A stretch of 64,000 bases of DNA from positions 1,558 through 65,557 of the forward strand of contig JAAGOF010000108.1 in assembly GCA_010645155.1 (NCBI GenBank), read 5' to 3'. The stretch's first letter is position 1. Each line of letters opens with the position of its first letter. Position numbers and translations under genes: made by a program. Source of the stretch: Tigriopus japonicus. Its lineage: Eukaryota; Arthropoda; Copepoda; Harpacticoida; Harpacticidae. Shown here piece by piece: positions 20,801 to 35,800 of this stretch. Under the pieces are notes generated by a model. That model worked only from the letters and a program-made list of their open reading frames with translations, ran no database searches and had not been told where the DNA came from.

Positions 20801-23800
20801 ATGAGGGTAAGCCTGGAAACAACAAGATCCAGAGGAATCATGAATAAAATATGGTGACTCCTCTAATGCTCCCATTGGCACTGCAACAGGGAGGGGCACA
20901 TTTGTAATTCGTAATGGACACCAAATGAGATCAAGAACAAATGACAGACAGGGTCGTTCGTCAAAAACTTTCTCATGATAAATGAAGACGAGTCTTGCCT
21001 AATTTCAACGAAGGTCATGACAAACGCTTGATCGAGACAGCTCTCTCTTTTTCCATACATGCCTCCCTTGCTTCCTTCCTTCCTTTCTTTCCAAAAAACC
21101 TTCACCAACAGTTGATTTTAGATTTATAGCCCCATAAGACCAGGCGTGCTTGCTATACCAACTCCTTCTGCAGGGAAAGTTTTCGCTTTTTAACTTTTTT
21201 TGACAAAGTTCACCCTGGGAGTTTTTTTTGTTGAAATTTCTTTTATTGATTGTGACTTCTGGCCTCACTCACGTACGATGATCAGAGCCTTTTCTTGGCC
21301 TTCCTTTGGAAACGACTCACGCCCACATGGAAAAAGAGAAAGGATATTTCCAATGCAATGGGAAATGGGGGCACGAATATTTCTTCCGGGTGTCTTAAAT
21401 CCACTTTTCTTAGCTCTCCTTTAGGTCTTGACTCTCTTGGGATCTCTCAGGTGAGATGGATAGAAAATTTTGGGCATATGGACGGTACTGGCCTTCCTCC
21501 TACTCAAGGATGGACTTAAGCCAAAGACTGAGAGGAGAGAGAACTTTGGGAGGTAAATCCACAGGCATACTACGACGTAACTACTGTACTACATGGCACT
21601 CTTGTTTTATGACCCACTCGAGGCTCAACCAAGCTTACAAACTTCGAACTTCTTGACTCGATTCTGTCCAAGGCTTGAGGATCAATTATACCAACCTCTG
21701 TTGGACTCAATCAACCTCTAACTTTCACAATGGGGTTACACAATTATTGGCTTTGTTGCAACATACATGCGGCTCACTTGTTCAAGTGAAATGTTTTTTG
21801 TGTCACTTACTATTTCTAGGGTTGTTCAAAGACACCTAGGACAAAATATCTGAAATATTATCCAACGTTCATACCATTGATTGCCAGTCTACTGAGAAAA
21901 AAAACCAAAATTGAAAATTAAAATGGAACAATTCCAAAAAGGTTTTTTTCAATTTCCTCTCTCTTGATGAAGTTTGACAACTACTCCTTCCATCCATGAA
22001 GGTTAAAAATCTCTCGACTTTGAATTTCGTGATCTATTACAAAGTAAGATGTTTTTGGAGACCTTTATAACCCTATCACTTCCATTTCAGATATTTAGAC
22101 GATCCGTTTAGGAAAAGTAGTGACCTTCAATAGGGTTTAACTTGGTCTAATTTTGTAAGAGATTTTTTTGCACGCCTGTGACAAATCATGTTAAATTTGG
22201 ACTGGACTCGTGAGCAAGTATTTAAGTATGTCTTATCTGAGAAAAAAACCGGTATTACAGACGAAAATTCATTTGAAAATATCTCGATACTTGAGTGTTA
22301 AAGTTTTAGGGCTATTGAAAGTTATCAAGTTATAAAATATATGATCAAAGTTTCATTTCAGGATCTTCCACAAAGCCTGTAAAGGCAAAAAAGGATATGC
22401 CTTAACGAATACTATGATATTATCCGCCATGTATTTGAAATTTGATGCATTTCAGCACAAGAACCACAATTCAAGAGTTCGCAAGCATGGATTGAATTCT
22501 TTGATAGTACACTTAAAAACCACATAGTAACTCTTCACTACATCCCATTCTACTGTGCAAACCGTCCTTCACCTTGCCATCCACTCAATGACGGTCTACA
22601 TTTCCTCTTCACAACCCTGATCATGGGCGTCTTCTCAACCAATTTAACCTTCATTGAATTGAGTGAGATTTATTGTACTTGAGAAGAACCTCTATGGTGG
22701 TGGGGCTGTTTCTCAGCCATGGTTGTCATGAGTGACCTCTCCTGATGGTCAAGCCATATATCCTTGTAACTTAGAAGAGGTCAGGAATCGAGCCATGAAT
22801 GTTCCACCCAGAAGACAGAAGAAAGAGGAAAAACTTGGCCCACTTTCTTCCGAGGAACCAAACTAGGGAACGGGAATATTGGGGAATAGCAAAGTTTACG
22901 CACAAAAGTGCACATATCAGGGCCATTCAACAAAAAATGGAGCGTTGCACAATCTGAATGGGTGTCCTTATACTCGTATACACATATGGTTCCTTCCTCC
23001 TTCTCCGTCTTTTCCATTCTATCCAGGAGAGATCTTTTATGGAAAGTTTGGGAAATAATTAAGTCAGTTGACTCTCTCTATCCCTCGTTTCGAGTAACAT
23101 ATTGGTTCAAGGATAGCCAAGTTTGAAAGAAAAAAGTATGAACTGCCTTGAAAGGGAACAATAACTCTATATCCGATATCCTGGTATGACAAATAAAGCC
23201 TCCCTCCTTCTTCTAAGCGAAGAATGTGACAGTGGCGCACACGTCGTGTTTGCAGTGGGTTCCAAAATCATTTGGAACTTTTGCATCTTCCCAGACACAA
23301 GAACCCAGACAAGGGAATGGGCATAAATCTCCAAGAAGGGGGCAAAAAGATCAATACGAGCCCTCTAGAGATTGCACAACGAGCCTCAGTTTTCGCCAGT
23401 CAAGTGCACAACAACAACAACAACCAGCGGCAATAAGAAGGTACGTAGGACAAAGGAGATCCTATCAAAGGTTTCTACTAGACAACTGGCATCTTCGGTA
23501 GTGTGCAAGTTATTTTTGCGACCTTTTTGTGGACTCTTCTTATCAAATACGTTGTTGATTAAGCGTGGATACTTCTTGACTTGTTTTGAATTGCAAGTTA
23601 AGTTGTGTTATTAATGATGAATCAAAAGGGCCCTACAAAATTGAAATGTTCTGGAAAGCTTGGTTCAAAGCACTCTTGGCTTGCTTCTTGATTTTGTTAA
23701 CAAATTTTGTGCAACTTATGAACCTACATTCGTGACTTCAAAAACTAATATAACCGATGAAAGCGACTCAAACATGGATTCATGAGAAGCGGTGTTTTTT

Positions 23801-26800
23801 TGAAATCAACAAAATCTTACTTTTTTAAAAAAGTGCGATATAACATATTGCAAGTATTAAATACAGTGTCACAACAGTCAAAATTCTGTATTTTGCAAAT
23901 CGTGTGTGAAGGCAGGACATTTTGAGACCAATACGTAGTTAACAAAAGAATTGGTTCTCCGGGTCTTGTGTCGAAGCACTTTTCAGCCCTCAATTTGAAT
24001 TGATTACTAAGACTTATCAAAAAATTGCAATTGGCGTTTAATTTTCATTGGTATACCTTTCGTTAAGGTGCTGACGGAATGAATGAATGAATGAATGAAT
24101 GAAGTTTCTTGAACAATTCTGCAAGGTGAAAACTTCTCCTTTTCTCAACACATTTTGCGAAAGGTCATTGAAACCAATTTGAGCATGTTTTATTTATAAG
24201 ACAAGGTCCATGCTAGAAGAAGCGTGGAAAGACATTCACAGTTGTACTTCCGGTAGAGTGTTCTTGAAGTCGGATTCGTGTGAAGAAGCAGGGAGTCGGC
24301 CAAGTTCGTTTATTTTCCCCAAGGGGAACATCCATTGCAACCTCTTTCCTCTACCAAACCAAGAGCGATATTGTCGAATCATAAATGTGGTTCAAGAGAC
24401 ATTTCTCAATAATGTATTCAGATTCTGATGCTTCGAAAAAAGAAGGTTTGGGCCTTCTGAAGAAAATAGCTAGGTTGGTGCAGGATTTTGAATTTCCCGG
24501 GCTTGACGCGTTTAAAAAAGGGGGTTGCAGAAGAAGCTCAGTGTGACCAAATGTGGTACCTTGGGCGAAACTAAGGAATTTTGCACAAGTCCGGGCTTTT
24601 AGTAATACTTTACGAGAGCAACCTTCTTGGTTTGGTGCGGCCTTGCGTATACGCCAATTTTCTAAGATATGAGGATCTTGGAAGAACTTGGAAAGATTCC
24701 TGGTTTGATTGTGGTCCAACTGCATTGGCCCCCTTCAGGACATTCACTTCAAATATTTGCCTGGGATTTTCTTTAGCAGGAGATTCAGGTCTTCAAATAG
24801 GATTTAGGAACGAGTAAAAAACCATGAATGCCATCATCAAAGGAGCTAGCAAGCTCGTCCCATACTCTAAGCTTATTCTCCTTCTTCTCAAGAGAGAACG
24901 ATGGGGGAAAAAAGAAAGGGTGAAGGGATTTCAAAAGGGATTTTCTAGCATGACTGAAGCTGATAGCAGCCAATTGTAGTGCAAAAAGACTGATTTACCA
25001 CCCTATTTTAAATCCCAAGTCCACTTCCACTCCCCCCAACACACCCTATTGCAAAGACAAGCGATTTTAAAACCCTCAGCTCCTAAAAGGGCGTCGAAAG
25101 AACTTGCAGACAACATTGGCGCCAAAGTAAAGGCTTCTACCCCAATTAAAGTGATCGTCAAGGCCGGAAATGAGTGGGGTAATTTAGATAAATGACTTAC
25201 CGCCTCGGAATTGATGTACCAGAAGATGTCCGCCAAAGGGTCAGATGAGTTGGAGGAACAATTAAGATTGACAATATCACCCAAGGCATAGCGTGTCTGT
25301 TGTCCAGTAATAGTGGGTCCCGAAAGTGGAACAGCTGAAACCGGAGAACATCTTATCATAATTGACCTCACCTATAGCACTTACCCAAATGAAAAAAAAA
25401 GAAGTGAGGCACGTGTTGCCGTGGTCAAGAGGCCAGAACGGGGAAAGATAACTCACCGACCACATCGCTGGTTTGAGACTTGAAAATGGTCTCGTAGTCA
25501 TCGGCCGTGACCTCGCATCTGTACGACCCGGCTGTGTTCCAATCCGCCCATTTGAGGAACATTCGCGTGGAAGTAGACCGAGACTCCTGTAGAAAGAGTA
25601 GAGAAAGAACCGAATTTGGATGATATAGAATCAATATTTGGCAACCCTTAAATGTCCCGAGGCTCGCGATTCCAGACGGAGGGAAAAGCCATTATGACCC
25701 CTTCAATGGGTTTCTGCCAAGATGAGTCTAGAGATGAGTCAGAGCCAAGTGAAGATCCCCGGAAAGGAAACAATCGAAAAGCATTGGCTTTATTAAAAAG
25801 TGTATTCGTTCCACGTTTGTACTGTGGTATGGGACCAAAATACGAATCATTGGGAACCGTGAGTAGATAGAGTCAAATTATGGTTTCCAATGTTGGCCGA
25901 GTGTGCATTTGAAATCGAAAAAGTCGGTTCCAACTGAGCCCAAGATGATTATTGCTCCTATTTCAAATAAAAGACGGAACAAAGAGCTTTCCGTTTGAAA
26001 GTACGTGGGCCTTGGATTGCGGTATTTTTCAAAGCATGATCGTGAGCCTTTCAGAGGATAAAGGGAAAGTGCTAATGTTTTGCAAATTGCTATCAAATGA
26101 TACAAAAAACCTCGAAATGGAGCACGTGCCCGGAGCATGGAGCCCAGCTCATGCTGGTTCCAACTAGATTCCAGTCATGGAACTTGATCAAAATCTGGGA
26201 ACCCCTCTTCCCCTCGTTGTGCTCGAGATTTTTATCCCTAGAGGTGAGGGCGAGGTTAGAATCCGAGCACAATTCGAATGGAAAAATGTGGAACACGATT
26301 GGGAAGCTCATGTGAATAAATCAAGTTTCCAGTCGCCTGAATATCGTCTGGCAAAGCCAATAAGCTCTGGAACATGTGGGACGCACGCAGAGGAGGTAAT
26401 CCAGGATCTGCACAGATTTTTCGAGTCCCACCTAATGAAACAATTTGCATGTTCGTCTCGTTCCCGGTACTTCTCACGAAACACTGGGACAAAAGGCCCA
26501 ACCCACTCCTTTTTGGCTCCAGACACAAATGAACTCATGAACTTTATCAAAATAAAGCAATCCTGTCTTTTCAGGAGCATTTCCTATCGGTTCCAGACGT
26601 CTGAACTTCACAGAAGAACTATTTAAGTGTTCCAAAGGGGTTCTTGAGTTACGTGACTTTCGGGCTAAAGGTCAATTGAAGGCTTCATTGGCCTTTGAGT
26701 TGTAAGTTGTCGGAGAGAAGTGTCCACATATTCATGGTTCCTTAGATCCGGAACCAGTTCTCTTAATCTTCACGGATGCTCAGGAATTTTGCCAGTGGGC

Positions 26801-29800
26801 TCTTTCCTGGAATAAGGTCAAAGGCCCAACGAGAGGAAAAAGGCTGCCGGGCAAAGCGTTTATGGCATGTCTAATATTTCTTCGCACAGCTGTATTGTCC
26901 TTTCATTGTGGTTCTTATCAAAAAACGCACGTTGGATGTATTTAGTTGGTTTGCTATTGCATTTGTGTACAGCAAAAGTGGAAAGTTCGAACGTTTTACA
27001 ACCTATAGCGGTCGTTTTAGGGGGACAGATAGAAGATTTTTTTTGAGCTACGTACAGTAGAATATTGAACGAAGTCTTTGTTTTTTGGATAAGCAACAAA
27101 ATTGAGAGCTTTGAAAAAAGCATCATCCAATAGACAAACATTCAACTGGGCGTGTCTGCTAAAGCGATAAATTGAGTCGTTTTTTGAAAGGAAAACGAAA
27201 GTTTGCTCGTTTATTTCTAGGCCAAGGAATATGTTCCCAGTTTCCAACATACAGATTCAACTTTTAACGTACCAATCTGGTAACTCAGCGCTTATCTATT
27301 AGTTTGCTTGGCCATTCGTTGGTCAGTAAGGACTCATGTTTTCGAGTTCTGGTAAATAAGTAATGCCGTAAACAACGACATCTAGTTTGTTTGACCAGCT
27401 AAGCTTGAGAGATTGCAATATTTTTTATGAAATTCATGATCAATCCACAAAACATTTACCGGTAGATGCTTTATTTGTTATTTTCTTTTCTTTTTTCTTA
27501 GCATTAAATTGGACAAGCAAGCGGGGAAGTGGCATCTACCGGTTTCTTTCTCAGTATTAAAAGAAGCATCTAAACTATTGCCAAAGGGAGCAATGCAATG
27601 CAAGTTATGCGACCACAATACAAATCAAAACAACTCGCTCGTCCAATCCAAGGCTTTTTGCTTAGTTCTCTAAAAATCGTCACGGTACTAGTTTACCAAC
27701 ACGGACCTCTTTCTTCTCTCTTCCTTCAGATTCGCCCATAAATTATGAATTGATTACCTGAGTAAATGTCTTAAGAAATAATTGTCCAATGATACATTAG
27801 CCAATCGCAATAAACATTATCATTATTATTTTAAAACCAGTACCAAACAGGTTTGACTTTCTTCTCTCCAAATGTGGTATGTTTTGTAACTTCTTTTTTG
27901 ACTTGGGCCAAAATGTCACAAGTCATTAGTGTATGACGGGTAACAACATCTAACTTCGGTCTCTGAGATCCCTAGGTTGCTCCAATATGTCACATGAAGA
28001 TATTCTATCACCAGAAGTTTCCTGTTGCAATGAAAAAATCCGCCCCTCCTTGGAACTAGGTTTTGTCGGATGCACTCCTACTTTTGTTGCCTATCTATGA
28101 TGCAGTTTCCCAACGTTGCAACCAAGTGTGCACCTGCTTCACACGAGTAAATCAGGCGAGGAAAAAATAGCATACTTGCTCACATTGCCATCTAACTTTA
28201 CTCTCTTCATATTCATATTGAACCACATGTGGAACCACTTTCCTTCGTCCAATCTCCTACCGTGCTAAATATCCATCGAGAGGATGATAGCTAATAGCAA
28301 TGATTCTCGTCATCTAATGCCAATTGTGCGAAAGCGTGTGGAAATTGATGCATGGGAAAATGCAATGGCACACCTTAAGAACCACGAAGGTTCCTCTCAC
28401 TCATTTAAAGGAAACAAAAAAACTGCCTGTGAGGCCATTGAATTCCACCATGAAGACCCCCTGATATGTCCATGCAGTACAAAGAGGTCATCGGAACATT
28501 TCCCGATTATGGATCTATTAGCCCTCGCTATATGATCCATTTCTGGATCGCCCCCTTTATCTGATCTATTCATAATGCCAAATGCTCCCTTGTGTGTTCC
28601 CAAAGACCACGAAGCAAGGGGTTCCCCGCTCCTTTACATTCCATTAGCACATGGATAAATGACATTTGGGATCAATATGTGATAAATGGGCCATGAAAGT
28701 GGAACATAAATCCAAAATAACTCGCGTTCGACGTTTTGGTCCCTGGATTCGGAGGAAATTAATAATGGAACCTGATCGCGTTGTTCAAAGAAACCCGTTG
28801 GGATCTTTTTCTGGATTGTTCAGACACTCTCTAATTAGGGAAAATGGAGAAACTTTTGCACTTCAGGCCTGCTCTGTGAACTAATGAAGGAGGTCTGTCA
28901 AATATCTACTCGAGGAATCTTAGTTAAAAATACCAACAGGGATGGGCAGGGTCCATTCAATTTTCAGATCTCATTATTTTGAAAAATGCAATAGTCTTAA
29001 AGATACTTCAAATAGATGTCTTTTCAGGGAGTTAAGTGCTATGCTCTTAACTAACACGATCTGAAGCGACCTTCATGTGACCTTGTTCCGTGTTTTCTTT
29101 TTTATGGATCTTTTTCCCAAAAGGAACGAGATCAATTCCGTCCCTTCAGCCTTATGCAAAAGCAGTAAAGCCAAAATGGACAACGCCGGCATTGCATATC
29201 AAAATTTAACGCTGTCCATTTAATTAGAGATGGAAGCTGTAAAAACTGCCAAAATTTTGGATTTAACACAAAATGAATGGGTGTTAAGATGCCAGTCAGT
29301 GGCACTTTTTTAATTCAAAATAGGGACAGAGCCATATTTTTGTGTTGCACTTTATCAAACCCTTTTTATTTTTACTTGAAGCAAAGAAAAATGTCCCAAC
29401 CCTGTAAAACCTTGAACTAGGAACATTTCTTTTGAGTCAAAACATGGAAAGAAATGAGAACAAGATAAATTCGTTTTTCTGCGTTCTCGTGATGTACGGA
29501 AAGAGCTTTCTTTTCGCAACACAGTGACCATATATTTATTCAAGCAAGATTTCCTTTCAATTTTTTCATTGATTGCAGCTTGGATTTGGAGATTTGCAAT
29601 CTTTATTCAAGTTCCATTTCATCTCCTTTGAAAGTGATTTTACTCAGGCGAAGGAAAAATCCAACACATATTTGACGGTTAGATCATATCTTCGCACAGC
29701 TTTTGCAAAGTTGCGTCATTGCATTTTCCTCCTTTCGTTATGGATTCATTTGAAATTCCCGGAGTTTCAAATAGATTTGGCCATTAGCCTAGCTGGGTCA

Positions 29801-32800
29801 ACGTCTCAATTCGAATAAATCTCATGAGTGTGCTATTTCTAAGTAATTCGAGGTCCTTTTTTCATGAGTCAAGCAAGGCCCCCACCAAAATGTGAGCTGA
29901 GAAAAGGCCTTGACGTTGTTTGGTTGGGTAGCTGTGGGTAAATATGGCTTCACAAAAGCTCACCAGTCGAAATAGGCTTAGTTGTCCTATGGAGCGGTTT
30001 TGCGGAACCCAAGTTTTTGTACGATCTCTTTCTCCAAAGCCAACGAAGAGGATCCTGGAAAAGGGCTTCCAGGTTTCCTTTACATATTTGAATATTGAAT
30101 AGAAATAGAGGAGAAGGCGAATCGAAGGAGGAGGAGGAGGAAAGAGAGAATGGTGGACCAGGCCTCTTGGATCCTCAGCCTCGCCTATTTCCTGTTGAGG
30201 GAACATTCGACTTGCTGGCCTCTTTGTCTCTGTCCCGTCTTTCTTTCTTTCTTTCATTCTTTCTTTCTTCTCTGTCTGGCTTTCTTGGTAACGTTCATGT
30301 TCGAGCTTTTTTAGCTTCGATAAGAAGACCTTCTGGCTTTTTATATCAGACCCTGTGTGTTTATTTACCTTCAGTTATGAGGCAATGTTCCAATGGAACA
30401 AATTCAATTTCCTGTTTCTGATCGGTGTGATCCAAGGTGGTCTTTGTATCGTTCGGAAGTTCTAGTTATTAGTCTAATAAATCCTTGACAGGGTGTGCTT
30501 AGCGATACTCCATAAATTTCATTTCTGATACAAGATTGCTCCAGAGACCCACACACGTATGAATACTTCTTTGTCCCATATGGAACACGTATGAGAAATG
30601 GCGCCGATTTGTTCTTGTCAAAGTGCTATGATTCAAAATGGAGCAACAACCCAAATGATCGATCACCGATCTCTCGTATTTATTCTCGACCCTTAATCCT
30701 GATCAAACTCTAAAAGTACTATATACGTTGAGCATGGTATTTTTGACGTTCTACATGATTGGTCGAGGTGTGGTTGTTTTTGTAACCAAAGTCCAAAGAC
30801 AACAAAAGTTTGTGTCACACTTCCCAAGAAAACAATATCCCAATAAACTCTCCCACGTGTTGATACCTAAGTTATTTCACTCACTGAGGCTGTATTTGCC
30901 AAGTGAATGAGAGACCAAAGGTCTCTTTTTGTTTGAGACTTCCCCGAAAACTATCCAACACCCAAGTTGAGTGACCTAATTTCCACTAAAATGTGGGTAG
31001 AATTATTTTGGAACTCAAATGGAAAAAAACAGCCAAAGGACTGTCTTGAAATATCTCAATTCTTTCCGTGCTTGAGCCAATTTAATCAAAGACGTCAGAC
31101 CGGGATCAAAGTTCCAGGAAGCCATCATTGGGTATGATCCTCAATGCATGGTAGTATGCACTTTGAACATAAAACGTATTGAGGCTCCGTTGGAAATGGG
31201 AAGGTGTAAAATTGAATGGGACCCCTGCGTTCCTCTCTCTTTTGGGTGGAACGAAAGGCCAAAGAGACTTTGTCCTATGACATCTCCTGTCAAAGTGCAC
31301 TTCGGCCACGACCTTGTTTCACCTCTTGGAAATTTACAACCCTTCACCTTGAACTGAGCTCATTTCTTCAGGGAACCCACACAAGACCTGACAGATTTGT
31401 CCCACAAAGTTTTATGACTCGACAAATGGAAAACTCGGCCTTTTCCTCATTTTCCAATATAGTCAGTGTCCAAGTTCACGCTGATTTCGCCATCAATTGG
31501 GGCGAACCACTCAATGAGACTGTAACAAATCCAAAGTAAACATCGAGTATTTTGGACTTCAGAGAGTGTTTACTGTTTCTTTACGGGGTTTGTACAATGA
31601 GTGCCTTGTGATCACTTGTTCTTTATCTAAAGAGGCAATTAAGCGTAGAATCCAAAGGTTCAGTAGTTTTAGAGTGGTTTGTAGGGATAAGGTTGACTTG
31701 CATTGACTCGGATCTGGAGCCCGGAACAGGAACCAATCCGTGTTTACTTTTAAATTTATCTTATTGCTCTGTCGTTCGAACTGATATCAGCTAGTATCAG
31801 AACCAGGGATGCGTCGACTCTGGTTTTTGCATCCGTCAAAACCGACATTTGAAGAGTCAAATCAGAGAAATTGTGTTGAAATAGATTGGAACCTTTATAT
31901 ATCTTCACTGTTTACCCGATCTCTTCAATTTGGAGAGCAAAATCACTCACTCGTTGAAGTTTATTTTATTTCCATAAATTGACGTTACTCCTGACATGTT
32001 GTGCCGAGAAATTAGTGACAAAAATATCCATTTCTACCCAAATCACCTTGATCTCATCCAATCTACTAGATCCCTTTTTTGTTTGGATTGGAGGTGGAAA
32101 AAAACCCGAGTCAACCCGACACATCCCTAGTGGTTTTAGGATTCTGACGCTATGACCAGCACAAAATCCTAAAAATAAGGGGAGCAAGCAACCCCTCCTT
32201 AGTTTTGTCTCGCTCCGTTTCTTTTTGTCTACCAGAGATGAGAAGTAGCTTGTCCATATTGCTCGCCACCCTCCGATCTTCAGACAATGGGGATATGGTC
32301 GCAAACAGGATGATTGGTCATCTCTCCCCATCATTCATTTCTAGTGGCCATTCGAGAAAACAAATCTTCAACTGGGAGCTTCGGGGGTTCCGGGTTTCTT
32401 TGGAACACACTTTTGATAATGCCAGTGAGTGGAACTCCTTGTATTATTATCATTTTCCAACGTCCATGTACGTTGTTAGTGTACATATGATGTGAGAAAA
32501 GGAGGCGAAAGGTGGAACCATCACTTGCAGACTTTACACTCACTCTCTAGGGAGCTTTCGGAGACAAAATGTGAAAAATGGTCCATCTAGGCCAGCCAGA
32601 AAATGCCAAGTTCAAGGGGAGGGCCAACTTACTCCTTGTTCATGGTTTTAAATGGCAAGAGCCCTCTCTCGAGAGATATTTACTTATTTGAGCAGTCTCT
32701 TCATTCAGGTCTCATTAGAGCTAGACTGTTCACAGACAGGATTAAAAGCTTATCAAGACTTCAGCCTTGATTATCCTATAATTCGTGAAGGGTTTCGAAG

Positions 32801-35800
32801 GGCATTTGCTCTCAAAATCCCTTGGGAGTGACATTTACGACCAGATGAGACTAATCAAACACGAAACTATGTATGTAGAGGCCTTGAGTCAAGCTTTAGA
32901 CGATGAATTTGCTGAATGTCATGTTGGATGACACTTTAAAAGCATGGACAATATGGAAGAAGACGGCGATGAGACTTTGGTGTTGATCTTGTACTGTGAA
33001 AGGACAACCAAGGCTGCAAAACCCACCACTCAACAAAGGCCTAGTGTACAATATGTGGTTGGGTTGAAATGAAAATTCAGAGGGTCAATTTTGGTTGTCT
33101 TCTTGAGAAAAGAGATCTTGAGAAGACATAAGCTGCTTCATTCTTGACTTGGCTTCAAAACGACAAAAAGGCCAAAGGCCGTTCGTTGGTTCCTCGAAAT
33201 TTCGTCGGATCTGTTTATTTGGTGACGGTAAATGAAAAGTAAGGGCCTCGTTTCAAGAAGGTTATTCACCTTTGTGTCTCGACTTGATTCTTGTTTACGG
33301 AATTTTACCCTCTTAAAGAAGTCCAAAATGCAAAACACTCGAGTTCCATGTTCCACCAGATTCCAAGATGTGCTTGATTTGAGTACTTACGTCCACTTTT
33401 ACTCCTGGTTTGGCGTATGAAATGACCACGGGATCTTCACTGGGCACGAATCTGCAAGAAAGGAAGGCCAGAAAAGGCTTTGAAATCGATGGTACACGGT
33501 GGTTTGAGGTACGCATGGAGAATACCCGCATTGCTTTGTTTGTTTCCGTGTGGTCCAGAGCTCTCTTGACTACCCGGAAAACAGTGGCTTGAGTGGATGG
33601 ATGAAGGAATTCTGGATTCCGAGGGTCGTTCCAAAAGAGCTCATCCAACTTGAGAAGAATTGCAATGCTATACTATAGTGGCTACTTTACTGTACTGGCT
33701 CTTGATCGACTTGGATTGAGGATCCATGGGGTTAGAGAGATCCAGAGTTAGGGCTCTCAATGGGTCGATCTCGGTTGGAAACCACACACTTACGATCTTT
33801 GAGCTACAGTGCGCTATCCAGCTAACGAAACTGACTGTCAGATTTTTGTTCTGCCTTGAGAAAGTTGCGCAAATTCTCAAGCGGTTAATTATCATGGCTG
33901 AGAGGATTCATTCCAAGGCCTTTCTTTCTGACATTCTTTTTCTTTGAAGTTGATGAGGGCAGAGAAACACAGAATGGGAAAGGCAGAAGGGATCTTTTGA
34001 AGTTGGAACGAGTAATGCGTATTGCATTGGTTCCAAAAACTCATTTCCCAATGTTTAAGCTAACCAACTCTGTTGTATCAATTCATAAACACACAGGTGA
34101 ATCTGTGGTCCAAAGAGACTTTTGATGCAGCAAAACAATTTTCGTGGGAATATGTTTGGAAAGGCCTATTATTTACCTGTAGATCTCCTCGCCGTCTTTG
34201 TACCACTTGACAGAATACAAATGTCGTCCTTGTTGAACCTCCGATTTGTCCCACCCAAAATCACAAACGAGTTCCGCTGACGCTCCAAAAATGAATGGAT
34301 CCGGAATCCTCATTTCCAAGATCTGAAGTTTGCCAGTGTTTTCTGCAATAAAGGAGGGAAAGAGTGAGTGAATGAGTGAGTATATAAGTGATTTTCTTCA
34401 TTAGACCACGTGCGCCCAAAGTCATTAAGCTCGTGGGCATCTAGTAGCCACTGTATACAATCACAATAGGGCCAACCAACCATCCCTGGGTGCCCACAAA
34501 TCACTTGGGGCCCGACACATAGTCCGTCCATAATTGGCTAAATTACTTTAATCAAACGCGCCAGAGGGAAGCAAGCCCCTCAGTATTCATGTAGAAGGGG
34601 GGAATTGCCGGTCGGTCGGTCGTTCGGTACGTACTAAATTGTAAACAGTAATGCAGAGAGAAGGGTTTTAACCAAACATTGAGACTTGAGCTCAGCCTTT
34701 GAAGTCCAAGCCCTCTTGACAGTGAGTAAGAAGGAATCCCGACTTTTGAGGTCCAAGTTCCCAGCAAATTTTCAAGGTCTGCTGGTCTTCTCTACTTGAT
34801 GTGCATCGAGTCGTGTCTAATATTTAGATGGCTATCCAACAGAATGGCAACCATGGAAAAAAGGAACGGGATCCTTAAAAGCCTTCTTGGGGGAGACCAT
34901 CGCTGTCAAACTCAAAATGTAGAGCTCCTCTGTTGCTCGACTAAACTGAAAAGTCAACCTAATTAGTCAAATTGAAACCCAAACCTGTTCCATCTCGACA
35001 TTTCTTGATCCTGTTCCTGAAGATCAGAGATAAGCCTGCCCCAAACTACCCTCGTGAACGAGATGTGAAGGTCTCTTGGGTCTTGAGGGAGAATACAAGA
35101 ATCCTCTTGCTTCCTTCCTTTGTCCTAACGTACTGCAGTACAACAACAGTACAGTTGGTATCTACTCTGCAAAAATAACAAAGCCCGGAAGTCTCTGCCC
35201 TTCAAAGTAGTCTTTACAATGTCCGAGTTATGATGTTGGCCTTGGCCACTAAACTGGATTTTCAAACTTTAAGAGCACATTTACCAACTAAGACCATGCA
35301 AACCCGGATGTGGGTTGATCTCTTTCTCGATTTTGGGATTGATGGAACATTCTCGCTGATATAAGTTCAATGTGCTGTGGTGTTAGAATTCGATTTTTGA
35401 CCCGCTTGTTCCCATCACCCAAAACTAAGGAGTGAGTGCAAACTGAAATGCACCTTTGGGAGGGGCTCAAGGGATCCCCTCTCTCTCTCTGTTCTGCGGT
35501 GAACAAACAATGCCATAGATGATCTTGGCACAAGAGACATGGGAGAAACACAGACTGCTCTGCTAACTAGATAAGGATGCACATTCAGTTCCGGTTCCTT
35601 AATTTTGACGAAAGCCAGGTATACGATGATGAATCTGAGTTTGTGGAACGGCGATAGTAACATTGGAAATAAGGTTGTAAGGCTGGAACAGAGTAATAGC
35701 CTTTAAGATGTCTGTGGATCATACTGAAGAGGGACAAGTGATGGGAGACGAGGTTGAAAGGCGTGTCCCAGAAGGAACACATGAAGGAAAGAGGAGGAGG

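Noticed and set aside
26177..26626. 149-codon plus-strand frame in intron 3 of the Beat gene
   Set aside because: No domain recognised, several other frames overlap it on both strands, and no promoter or polyadenylation context was seen.
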